Shown here piece after piece: positions 41,635 to 49,109 of a stretch of 64,000 nucleotides of DNA. The notes beneath the pieces are model-generated. The model was given only the letters and a program-made list of their open reading frames with translations. It was not told the DNA's origin and made no database searches. The DNA comes from Nonomuraea jiangxiensis (GTDB lineage Bacteria > Actinomycetota > Actinomycetes > Streptosporangiales > Streptosporangiaceae): the NCBI RefSeq assembly GCF_900099965.1, contig NZ_FNDJ01000037.1, forward strand, positions 1-64,000. Direction: 5' to 3'. Position 1 is the stretch's first letter; every line of letters begins with the position of its first letter. A program made the translations under genes and the position numbers.

Positions 41635-43125
41635 ATGACCGAGCTCTCTGAAGTGACCGCCGGCAGACGGGAATGGATCGGCCTGGCCGTCCTGGTGTTA
41701 CCGGCCGTGCTCGCCTCTCTGGAACTGACCGTCACGAACCTCGCCCTGCCCGCCATCGCGGCGGACCTGTCCGCGAGCAGCACCCAGCTGCTGTGGATCG
41801 TGGACGTCTACGCCTTCCTGCTGGCAGGGTCGCTCATCACCATGGGCGCCTGGGGCGATCGGATCGGGCGTCGCAGGCTGCTGCTCATCGGGTCGGCGGC
41901 GTACGGCGTGGCCTCGATCCTGGCGGCCTACGCGCCCACGGCGACCACCCTGATCATCGCCCGGGCGCTCATGGGCGTCGCCGGCTCGACCCTGATGCCG
42001 GCCACGCTGTCCCTGACCACGTCGATGTTCACCCACCCCCGGCAGCGGGCGGTGGCCATCGGGATCATCGTCGCCGGCGTCTCCGGAGGCACCGCGATCG
42101 GGCCGCTGGTCGGCGGCTGGCTGCTGGAGCGGTTCTGGTGGGGATCGGCATTCCTGGTGGCCGTGCCGGTCATGGCGCTGTTACTGGTGGTGGTGCCGTT
42201 GCTGCTGCCCGAGCATCGCGACGCCGGGGCCGGCCGGCTCGACGTCGTCAGCGCGGGTTTGTCCCTGGGAGCCGTGCTGCCGATGATCTACGGGCTCAAG
42301 GAGATCGCGGCCCACGGCCTCGGGGCGGCACCGGTCGCCGCGGTGCTGGCCGGGGTTCTGGTGGCCGTCGTGTTCCTGCAACGGCAGCGCCGCCTCGCCG
42401 TGCCCCTCGTCGACCTCCGGCTGTTCGCCAACCGGGCGTTCAGCGTGGCGGCCGCCACGCTGGCGCTGGGCATCTTCGTCCTGTGGGGGTCCAACTACGC
42501 CCTCGCGCAGTACCTCCAGCTGGTGCACGGCCTGTCACCGCTGGAGGCGGGTCTGTGGACGGCCCCGTCGGCCATCGGCGTGATCGTCGGATCCACTCTG
42601 GCGCCGAGGATCGTGCACAAGGTCGGCGCCGCCGGAGTGATCGGCGCGGGCTTGGTGCTGTCGGCCGCCGGCTACCTCGTCCTCACCAGAACCGATGGAT
42701 CCGATGGGCTCGCCGTGCTCGTGTCCGGTGCGGTCGTCGTCTCCGCTGGACTCGGACCGATGATGGCGCTGGCGACCGACCTGGTCGTCGGCTCCGCGCC
42801 GCCCGAGCGGTCCGGAGCCGCCGCCGCGATCTCCTCGACGGCGCCGCAGCTCGGCGGGGCGCTCGGCATCGCCGTACTCGGCAGCGTCATCACCGCGGTC
42901 TACCGGCACGAGATGTCCTCGCAGGCCGTGCCGGAAGCCGCCCGCGACAGCCTCTCCGCGGCGGTGACCGTGTCGGAGAGCCTGCCGGGGTCGTACGGTC
43001 TGCTGCAGAGCGCTCGCGCGGCCTTCGTCCAGGGATTCCACCTGACCGCGGTGGTGAGCGCCGTCCTGATGGCCGGCATCGCCTTCCTGGTCATGGCGCT
43101 CCTCCGAGACACCAAGCGGCACTGA
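41635..43125 (+). CDS. MFS drug exporter, DHA2 (14-helix) type, SoxR target
   Basis: The 496-aa product has fourteen hydrophobic helices and the DHA2 signatures: VLASLELTVTNLALPAIAADL, WIVDVYAFLLAGSLITMGAWGDRIGRRRLL (motif A), and RALMGVAGSTLMPATLSL. It belongs to the EmrB/QacA group and should export hydrophobic drugs or quinones by proton antiport. The start at 41635 follows directly after the SoxR box. It is a single-gene unit ended by a hairpin at 43148-43166. Confidence 0.92.
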   Translation: MTELSEVTAGRREWIGLAVLVLPAVLASLELTVTNLALPAIAADLSASSTQLLWIVDVYAFLLAGSLITMGAWGDRIGRRRLLLIGSAAYGVASILAAYAPTATTLIIARALMGVAGSTLMPATLSLTTSMFTHPRQRAVAIGIIVAGVSGGTAIGPLVGGWLLERFWWGSAFLVAVPVMALLLVVVPLLLPEHRDAGAGRLDVVSAGLSLGAVLPMIYGLKEIAAHGLGAAPVAAVLAGVLVAVVFLQRQRRLAVPLVDLRLFANRAFSVAAATLALGIFVLWGSNYALAQYLQLVHGLSPLEAGLWTAPSAIGVIVGSTLAPRIVHKVGAAGVIGAGLVLSAAGYLVLTRTDGSDGLAVLVSGAVVVSAGLGPMMALATDLVVGSAPPERSGAAAAISSTAPQLGGALGIAVLGSVITAVYRHEMSSQAVPEAARDSLSAAVTVSESLPGSYGLLQSARAAFVQGFHLTAVVSAVLMAGIAFLVMALLRDTKRH

Positions 43126-43147
43126 GGCGGGTTGGGGTGGAAGGGCG

Positions 43148-43166
43148 GGACCGCGAGGTGCGGTCC
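43148..43166 (+). terminator. Hairpin after the DHA2 exporter gene
   Basis: GGACCGC-GAGGT-GCGGTCC, a 7-bp stem with a 5-base loop, about 20 bp after the stop codon; no T-run, as is common in this group. Confidence 0.5.
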
Positions 43167-43336
43167 GGGCGCGGAGTACGCCGGACAAGTGCCCAGGACA
43201 GCGCTGGCGCGAATCGTCAGGGCACTGGCACGCATTCACTATGACGTTCTGCTCCGGTGCCAGAACAATCGGTCCCCGAATTGATTGCCAATTCCCGCCG
43301 CCTGACGGGAGCTGGTCATCGCAGAAAAGAGTAAGC

Positions 43337-43966
43337 ATGAGTCTGAGGGATTCCCTCAAGAAGTACGGCATGGCGTTGGCGATGGGGGCCACCGTCCTGA
43401 CCGCCGGGCCGGCGGCCGTCGCCGACACGGCGCCCACCCCGCCTTCGACGTCGGATGCCAGCGGGAGAATCAACCTCCATGAGTACGTCAAACAGCGCGA
43501 CGCCGCTCGCAAGGCCTCCGGTGACGGCGCAACGACCATGGCCGCCAGCTGTTACTCGGGATATCTCACGTCCATGGCCGCCGGCCGCATAGTCTCCGTC
43601 GAGATCGGCTACGCCGGCAGCTCGAAGAACATGCTCCGCGCTCGCGCGATTTCCCCCGGCGCGTGGGAACAGCTCACGATCTGCTGGGACAGCCAGTTCG
43701 ACTATATTTATTCGGTGGCCGCCGATCGATATGTGTCCGCCGAGGTGGGCTACACCGGCTCCAGCTATGGCATGCTTCGGGCGCGGGCAACCAGCGTGGG
43801 ACCCTGGGAACGGTTCTACATCGGCTGCAGTTCGGCCTGCCAGATAAAGTCCGTCGCCGCCAACGCATATGTGACCACCGAGCTCGACTACACCGGCTCC
43901 AATTCCGGAATGCTTCGGGCGCGGCGGACGGGCAGCGCGGGATCGTGGGAGCAGTTCGCCTTCTGA
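43337..43966 (+). CDS. Secreted protein with three fascin-like beta-trefoil repeats
   Basis: The 209-aa product has a signal peptide (SLRDSLKKYGMALAMGATVLTAGPAAVA), a short charged linker and a domain of three similar units (about residues 70-115, 116-160, 161-209). Each has the pattern S-V-x-A-x-x-Y-V-[ST]-x-E-[VIL]-x-Y-[AT]-G-S-[SN]-x-x-M-L-R-A-R-x-x-S-x-G-x-W-E-x-F/L. This looks like a fascin-type beta-trefoil, the fold used by carbohydrate or surface-binding proteins. Cys residues in units 1-3 (SCYSGY, TICWD, IGCSSACQ) may form disulfides. It is followed by a perfect terminator and stands alone. Confidence 0.75.
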   Translation: MSLRDSLKKYGMALAMGATVLTAGPAAVADTAPTPPSTSDASGRINLHEYVKQRDAARKASGDGATTMAASCYSGYLTSMAAGRIVSVEIGYAGSSKNMLRARAISPGAWEQLTICWDSQFDYIYSVAADRYVSAEVGYTGSSYGMLRARATSVGPWERFYIGCSSACQIKSVAANAYVTTELDYTGSNSGMLRARRTGSAGSWEQFAF

Positions 43967-43972
43967 CCGACT

Positions 43973-43998
43973 GGAGGGTGAGGCCCGCCTCACCCTCC
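43973..43998 (+). terminator. Perfect 12-bp stem terminator after the fascin-like gene
   Basis: GGAGGGTGAGGC pairs fully with GCCTCACCCTCC across a CC turn, starting 7 bp after the stop, followed by TCTC. Confidence 0.8.
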
Positions 43999-44049
43999 TC
44001 TCACGTGTCCGCTATGGCGCTCGCACGCGGACCAGGCCGTGTCGAGCGA

Positions 44050-44733
44050 TCACGCCGGTGGTGTGCCGAGTTCGGTGAGCAGGGCGTCGAGCACGTGCAT
44101 GGCGCGCCAGGCCTTCGTCATCCCGAACTGCGCGGAGAACCGTACGACGGCACGGGCCTCCTCCGGTGTGGCGCCGGCACCGAGGGCGCGCGTCAGATGG
44201 GCGCGGAAGCTCTCCTGAAGGGTCTGGAAGAGCACGTCTACGGTCATCGTGATGAACGCGCGTTCACGGACCGACAGCAGCCGCATGCCGGCGCGCATGC
44301 GTGATTGCAGGTCCATGTACGTGCCGAACGGCGCGTCGAGGGCGGCCACGGCCTGCCGCATCGGCTCGGGCATCGGGCTGCCCGTGCCGCCCGCGTCGAC
44401 CTCGTGGCCCTGGCCGGTGGGGGCGGGCAGGGCGTGCTCCCGTTCCAGGTCGGTCAGGCGGGCGAGCGCCGCCAGGGCGGCGGGGTAGCCGCTGTCGTAG
44501 GCGACGAAGCGGAGCAGCTCCCGCAGGTCGTCGGCCGACAAACCGCAGTCGGCCGCCATGGTCACGTGCTGCTGGAAGGGCAGACCGAGCGTCTGCTGGC
44601 AGACGTCGGCGGTGAGGCACAGCAGGACCTTCTCGCGCGTGGTCAGCTCCGGAATCTCGTCCCAGAGCAGGCGGTCGGTGGCGGCGCTCATCTCGGCGAA
44701 CACCGGGTCCAGTGCCTTCACCTGGGTCTTCAT
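44050..44733 (-). CDS. Carboxymuconolactone decarboxylase-family protein with two CMD domains
   Basis: The 227-aa product has two related all-helical CMD units: LTTREKVLLCLTADVCQQTLGLPFQQHVTMAADCGLSADDLRELL (about 35-80) and LSVRERAFITMTVDVLFQTLQESFRAHLTRALGAGATPEEARAVV (about 150-196). The C-x2-C redox pair of AhpD-like members is absent, so it is closer to the decarboxylase-type. The start MKTQVKALD (44733) is divergent from a TetR gene, with tandem 14-bp operator-like repeats between them; it is the likely target. The substrate is unknown. Confidence 0.85.
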   Translation of the reverse strand: MKTQVKALDPVFAEMSAATDRLLWDEIPELTTREKVLLCLTADVCQQTLGLPFQQHVTMAADCGLSADDLRELLRFVAYDSGYPAALAALARLTDLEREHALPAPTGQGHEVDAGGTGSPMPEPMRQAVAALDAPFGTYMDLQSRMRAGMRLLSVRERAFITMTVDVLFQTLQESFRAHLTRALGAGATPEEARAVVRFSAQFGMTKAWRAMHVLDALLTELGTPPA

Positions 44734-44757
44734 GGAAATCCTCCATATGTGTACGGC

Positions 44758-44785
44758 TGTAGCGCTACGACTGTAGTGCAACGAT
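44758..44785. promoter_or_regulatory. Two adjacent 14-bp repeats, candidate TetR operator
   Basis: TGTAGCGCTACGAC and TGTAGTGCAACGAT follow each other directly; the first contains the perfect palindrome GTAGCGCTAC. It lies between the divergent CMD and TetR genes, 25 bp before the CMD start on one side and 22 bp before TetR on the other. Confidence 0.6.
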
Positions 44786-44807
44786 CGCTCGCCTACAATG
44801 GGCCGCC

Positions 44808-45449
44808 ATGGACCAGACCACCTCCGCCTCGGCCGGCTCTCCCGGGGGCAGGCGGGACCGCAACCCGCGCGGCCAGGGCGAGCGGCTGCGCGAGGACATC
44901 GTCGGCGCCGCCCTGCGGTTGCTGGACGAACACGGCGACGACCAGGCCCTGTCCATGCGAGCGGTGGCCCGGGAGGTCGGCGTCGCGGCGACCTCGGTGT
45001 ACATTCACTTCGCCGACAGGGACGCGCTCGTACTGGCCGCCCTGGAGAGGTTCCATCGCGAGCTCGTGGAGGCCGTCGATCAGGCCGAGACCGGCGCCGC
45101 CGATCCTGCGGAGAAGCTGCGTGCCCGCGTCCTGCTGCTGGGCAGGTGGGTGCAACGCCATCCCGGCCTGTACAAGGTGCTCCACGAGAGCACGCTCAAC
45201 CAGCGGGTGGCCATGTCGTTCAAGCAGGAGCTGGCGGAGCGCACCACCGCGGCGGTGCAGCGGTGCATCGACGCCGGGCTGGCCCCGGCCGACGACGCCG
45301 CGGTGGTCTCACTGGATCTGCGGGCGGCGGTGCACGGGGCCGTGTCGATGCGGGTCAACCAGCCCGACCTGCCGTGGCCGCCGTTGGAGGAACAGGTCGA
45401 TCGGTTCCTGGCCAAGCTGGTCGGCCTCACGCCCGCCGTCGGCCGCTGA
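44808..45449 (+). CDS. TetR-family transcriptional regulator
   Basis: The 213-aa product has the TetR DNA-binding part at residues about 25-75 (REDIVGAALRLLDEHGDDQALSMRAVAREVGVAATSVYIHFADRDALVLAAL) and a WHG-type C-terminal ligand domain (about 95-205). It is divergent from the CMD-domain gene with operator-like repeats between them, so it probably represses that gene and itself. The ligand is unknown. Confidence 0.92.
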   Translation: MDQTTSASAGSPGGRRDRNPRGQGERLREDIVGAALRLLDEHGDDQALSMRAVAREVGVAATSVYIHFADRDALVLAALERFHRELVEAVDQAETGAADPAEKLRARVLLLGRWVQRHPGLYKVLHESTLNQRVAMSFKQELAERTTAAVQRCIDAGLAPADDAAVVSLDLRAAVHGAVSMRVNQPDLPWPPLEEQVDRFLAKLVGLTPAVGR

Positions 45450-45497
45450 AGCCCCGCGGGTCCGCGACCAGGGCAGTGCCACGGTGATCGCGGCAAG

Positions 45498-45914
45498 CTA
45501 TGCGCCGGCGTCCGGTCCTGTCGCCTGGCGAACCACCGCCGCGAGGCCCGCTTCGATGGCCGTGATGGCGGTTTCGCTCTTTGCTCCCAGTTGGTGGCGG
45601 TCGGCGAGCCAGGCGGCATCGTTGTAGGTCAGCCACACGTTGCCGTCCTCGTCCTGCCAGGCGAGAGCCTTCAGGGGGAGGTCGATGCCGCTGGTCTGCC
45701 GGTCCTGCATCAAGGGGGTGCCACCCTGGGGGTTGCCGAAGATCAGCAGCTCGGTCGGCCGAAGCGGCATTCCGGCTTGGGCGGCTCCACCTGCGTGATC
45801 TATCCGCGCGAAGACCTGGAGGCCCGCGGCGGTGACGGCCGCCTGGAGCCGGTCGATCGTCTCGCCGACGGACCAATCGCTGGCAAAGGTGATCAGGCCA
45901 GCGTTCTTGCTCAT
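45498..45914 (-). CDS. DUF302-domain protein (138 aa)
   Basis: The small cytoplasmic protein has the DUF302 pattern: SVGETIDRLQAAVTAAGLQVFARIDHAGGA, then LRPTELLIFGNPQGGTPLMQ, ALAWQDEDGNVWLTYND and a final helix. The family fold is known but its function is not. Metal or small-molecule binding has been suggested for relatives. No operon partner is visible, and nothing was seen in the 210 bp upstream. Confidence 0.88.
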   Translation of the reverse strand: MSKNAGLITFASDWSVGETIDRLQAAVTAAGLQVFARIDHAGGAAQAGMPLRPTELLIFGNPQGGTPLMQDRQTSGIDLPLKALAWQDEDGNVWLTYNDAAWLADRHQLGAKSETAITAIEAGLAAVVRQATGPDAGA

Positions 45915-46127
45915 CTGTCTCCCCCTCCGACGGCACCCCGGGCCGCGATGTCGGTGCTGATCATGCCCACCGTGATCAGCGGTGACACCAGGTAGGCCGT
46001 GGGCGCGTGGCCGATCGGCGGCGCATGGGCGACGCGGGCGTTATCGTTGCGCTCAAGCTCGAACGTTTCGAACTCCGGTCGGCCGGGTTCGTCCCGCCCG
46101 GTCATCGGACAGGGAGGTGGCCGGCGG

Positions 46128-48275
46128 ATGGCATCGATCGGGCGCTGGGCGGCGGTGCTGCTGCTGTGCGCGCCGCTCCTCGGTTGCTCCGCCACCCCGG
46201 CGCCGAAACCGGTGGCGCCCACTACCCCGCCCACGACCCCGCCCACGACCACGCCCGCGTGGGCGGCCCCGGACGGTTGCTCGACCACGAAAAGCACGCC
46301 CACACCCCTGCGGGTGTCCACCTCGTACGCCCTGGACAGCGGCGGGCACAGCGACGTCACGACGGTCGACTTCGGCCTGCTGGAGGGCCGCCCGGTCGCG
46401 ATCTCCGCGGGAGTGGAGGGCACGGTCCGGTTCTGGTCGCTGCCGGGCTTCGCGCCCGCCGCCAAGCCGTTGCCCGGGACCGCCGCCACCTATGTGCCCC
46501 TGGGCCAACGCGCGGGCGTGCTCACCACGGGAGACTCCGGCGGGCGGCTGTGGGACCTCGCCGCGCGCAGGATCGTGCTGCATTTCCCGAAGGACTCGGT
46601 CTACGCGCTGGGCGACTACCGCGGTGTCCAGGCGCTGTTCGTCAGCGACGGCAGGACGGTACGCATCTGGAATCCCGGTACGCGTGCCCTGATCGGCACC
46701 CTTGTCACCACGGGCGTGCGGGCCATGGCCGTCGGGCGGATGAACGGCCGGCCGATCCTGGTCGCCTACGAAGGCGAGGAGGCGCCCTTCCGGATCTGGG
46801 ACCTGACGACCCGCCGCAGGATCGGCCGCGAGTTCTTCATCAACGACGAGTACGCCTCCGCCGACTGGATGCGGATCACCGACATAGGCGGCGTCCCCGT
46901 CCTGCTCGTACGGACCTACCAGGGGATCCTGCAGTGGGACCTCAACTCCCAGAAACCCCGCTCCGTCACGATATCCCGGGGCGTGCCGGACAACCCTGAC
47001 GAGTTCGCCTCAGCCGCCCTGTCCGGCGAGCCGGCCGTACTGGCCGCCGGCGAGGAGAACCACGACGGCCACGTGCTCACCAGGGCGGTCCCCAGCGCGG
47101 TGACCCTCTGGGATCCCGGCAACGGCGGCAGGCTGGCGACGCTGGCCGGCCACGGCGGGACGGTGACCGCGCTGGCCACCGGGCGGCTGAAGGGGGCGCC
47201 GGTCCTGCTCAGCGGCAGCGAGGACAACACGGTGCGGTTGTGGGACCTGCGCACCCACCGGCAGATCGGCCCGCCCTCGCCGTCGGGGCCGGTCAACGGC
47301 GTCGAAACCGCCGCCCTCGCCGACGTGAACGGCAGATCCCTGGCGGTGACGGCCGAGGACGACGGCACGCTGCGCGCCTGGGACGCCGCCACCGGTCGCC
47401 CGGTCGGCGCGCCGTTCGGCGGCCCGGCGGCGGGGGCGGCCAGGGAGTACGCCGGATATGTCACGGTGACGGAGGTCGACGGCATCCCGGTCGCGGTGGT
47501 GGCGGACCGGCCGGACCGGTTGACGGTCTGGAACCTGCGCGACTTCACCCAACTCGCCCGCGTCGCCGTTCCCCGGCAACCGGGAGACGAGGCCCCGCTG
47601 GGGTCGCTCGTCGCGGTGCGGCGGGACGGCAGGCCGCTGATCCTGACCGCCACGCAGTCGGGCGGCCGGCTCATCATCCACACCACGGATCTCGCCGGCC
47701 GCCGGCTCATCGACACGCTGGACCTCGGCCCCAGACCGATGTCCTCGAACGTGGAGACGTCCCTGTCGTCGGTCGGCGGCCAGGCGGTCGCGGTCGCGAC
47801 CAGGCCCTCGGGCAAGGTGCAGGTCTGGGACGTCGCCACCAAGCAGCGCGTCTCCTCGCTCGCCGTCGCGCCGTTGCCCGGGGAACGGCGTACCGGCGGT
47901 TTCCACGTCGGCAGGGTGGGCCTGTTCGGCTGCCGGCCCGCCCTGTTCGCCACCCGTGAGGACAGCGCCATGATCCGCGTCCTCGACCCCCTCACCGGGG
48001 CGGACCTCGTGCCGCCCATCGACGCCGGCAGCGCGGCCGGTGGTCTCTACAGCGCCTGGGTCGGTCCCATCGCCACGGTGCGGGGCCGGACTCTCGCGTT
48101 GGTGTCGGTACGACTCGACGACACCGGGCACACGCGCCTGTGGGACCTGACGGCGCGCACCCCGCTCACCAAGCCCGCCGAGAAGGTGTACTCGAGGGCC
48201 TTCGCGGCGGACGACCGCCACGTCATCGCGCCGGGGCCGGAGGAGCGGATGCTGGTGTGGCCGCTCAAGCGCTGA
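46128..48275 (+). CDS. WD40-repeat lipoprotein (715 aa)
   Basis: The start MASIGRWAAVLLLCAPLLGCSATP is a lipoprotein signal with lipobox L-L-G-C, supported by GGGAGGTGG 8 bases before the ATG. A Thr/Pro linker is followed by many beta-propeller blades with the W-D endings R-L-W-D-L, R-I-W-N-P, R-I-W-D-L, V-W-D-V and so on, enough for one long or two seven-bladed propellers. It should sit on the outer face of the membrane as a scaffold or sensor. Such WD40 proteins are often C-terminal parts of kinases or NTPases; here no enzymatic domain is attached. Confidence 0.85.
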   Translation: MASIGRWAAVLLLCAPLLGCSATPAPKPVAPTTPPTTPPTTTPAWAAPDGCSTTKSTPTPLRVSTSYALDSGGHSDVTTVDFGLLEGRPVAISAGVEGTVRFWSLPGFAPAAKPLPGTAATYVPLGQRAGVLTTGDSGGRLWDLAARRIVLHFPKDSVYALGDYRGVQALFVSDGRTVRIWNPGTRALIGTLVTTGVRAMAVGRMNGRPILVAYEGEEAPFRIWDLTTRRRIGREFFINDEYASADWMRITDIGGVPVLLVRTYQGILQWDLNSQKPRSVTISRGVPDNPDEFASAALSGEPAVLAAGEENHDGHVLTRAVPSAVTLWDPGNGGRLATLAGHGGTVTALATGRLKGAPVLLSGSEDNTVRLWDLRTHRQIGPPSPSGPVNGVETAALADVNGRSLAVTAEDDGTLRAWDAATGRPVGAPFGGPAAGAAREYAGYVTVTEVDGIPVAVVADRPDRLTVWNLRDFTQLARVAVPRQPGDEAPLGSLVAVRRDGRPLILTATQSGGRLIIHTTDLAGRRLIDTLDLGPRPMSSNVETSLSSVGGQAVAVATRPSGKVQVWDVATKQRVSSLAVAPLPGERRTGGFHVGRVGLFGCRPALFATREDSAMIRVLDPLTGADLVPPIDAGSAAGGLYSAWVGPIATVRGRTLALVSVRLDDTGHTRLWDLTARTPLTKPAEKVYSRAFAADDRHVIAPGPEERMLVWPLKR

Positions 48276-48278
48276 CGT

Positions 48279-48737
48279 TCAGGAGGAGTGCGGCGATCGG
48301 GATCCGAGATGGCGAGAGATCTCGGTCTCCCACGACCGCAGGAAGCCAGGATAGTGCCCGGCGAACTCGCGTAGCGGCCCTTCGCCCTCCGGGGTGAGCG
48401 CGGTCAGCTCGTAGGTCACCAGCACCGTGCTGCCGCCCTGACCGTCACCGCTCACCTCGACGGTGACGGTCCCGGCCCGGGAGCCGGGCGTCGTCCTCGC
48501 GTACGAGATCCGTCGGCCGGGCTCCCGCCCGACCACGACCCAGATGGTCAGCTCGCCGTGCGAGTCGGTCTCGAAGACCGTGCCGGGGGCGGAGTCGTCG
48601 CCGGTGTCCATCGGGAAACGAGGCTGCCACCCTGTCACCCACTGCTCCTCGCCGCGCGGGGTGAACAGTCCGAGCGCCTCTTCGGGCGGCAGCGCGACCG
48701 GCAGTCGCCCGGTGAGCGTGTACTGCGCGCCGCTCAT
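48279..48737 (-). CDS. SRPBCC (START-like) family protein
   Basis: The 152-aa product resembles polyketide cyclase/START-like lipid-binding proteins: LTGRLPVALPPEEALGLFTPRGEEQWVTGW at the start, FETDSHGELTIWVVV in the middle and the long C-terminal helix LREFAGHYPGFLRSWETEI. The start overlaps the stop of the small upstream gene by 4 bp, so the two form an operon. The ligand is unknown. Confidence 0.8.
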   Translation of the reverse strand: MSGAQYTLTGRLPVALPPEEALGLFTPRGEEQWVTGWQPRFPMDTGDDSAPGTVFETDSHGELTIWVVVGREPGRRISYARTTPGSRAGTVTVEVSGDGQGGSTVLVTYELTALTPEGEGPLREFAGHYPGFLRSWETEISRHLGSRSPHSS

Positions 48738-48976
48738 CGCTCGGTCAGCCGGTGTGCGTCGGCGGACGTCAGGGTCAGGCCGTACACGGCCTTGAGCTGC
48801 TCGACCTTGTCCAGGGTCGCGGGGGTGAACGGGGCCTTGCCGTCGAAGGCGTGCAGCGCGATGCCCTCCACCAGGTCACCGAGCGAGACGTCGAGGTATT
48901 CGGCCAGTCCCTTGAGCACCTTGAGCACGTTCTTCTCGATCCGCAGGCCGGTCTGCGTGCGTTCCACTGTTACCAT
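48734..48976 (-). CDS. Small helical DNA-binding-like protein (80 aa), probable autoregulator
   Basis: The product MVTVERTQTGLRIEKNVLKVLKGLAEYLDVSLGDLVEGIALHAF has a short basic strand (TGLRIEKN) followed by two helices, the pattern of ribbon-helix-helix proteins, then a helical C-terminus. The ATG lies inside a perfect 16-bp palindrome, and TACATT a few bases upstream could be a -10 for a leaderless message. This arrangement suggests autoregulation and control of the coupled SRPBCC gene. The annotation rests on pattern, not on a family match. Confidence 0.65.
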   Translation of the reverse strand: MVTVERTQTGLRIEKNVLKVLKGLAEYLDVSLGDLVEGIALHAFDGKAPFTPATLDKVEQLKAVYGLTLTSADAHRLTER

Positions 48977-48983
48977 GGTAACA
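48968..48983. promoter_or_regulatory. 16-bp perfect palindrome overlapping a start codon
   Basis: TGTTACCATGGTAACA contains the ATG of the 80-aa gene at its centre; a further half-site TGTAAC follows at 48985-48990 (plus strand). It is a likely operator. Confidence 0.65.
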
Positions 48984-49109
48984 ATGTAACATGCGGAGTG
49001 GTTGGAGAGGGTTCTGCTCATTAGTGTGAGCAAAAGATTGATCACCGCGGCGGGCCCGTTCAGACTGGCGCTCAATTCCCCCGGCTACTGGAGCGTCACC
49101 GGAGGCACG

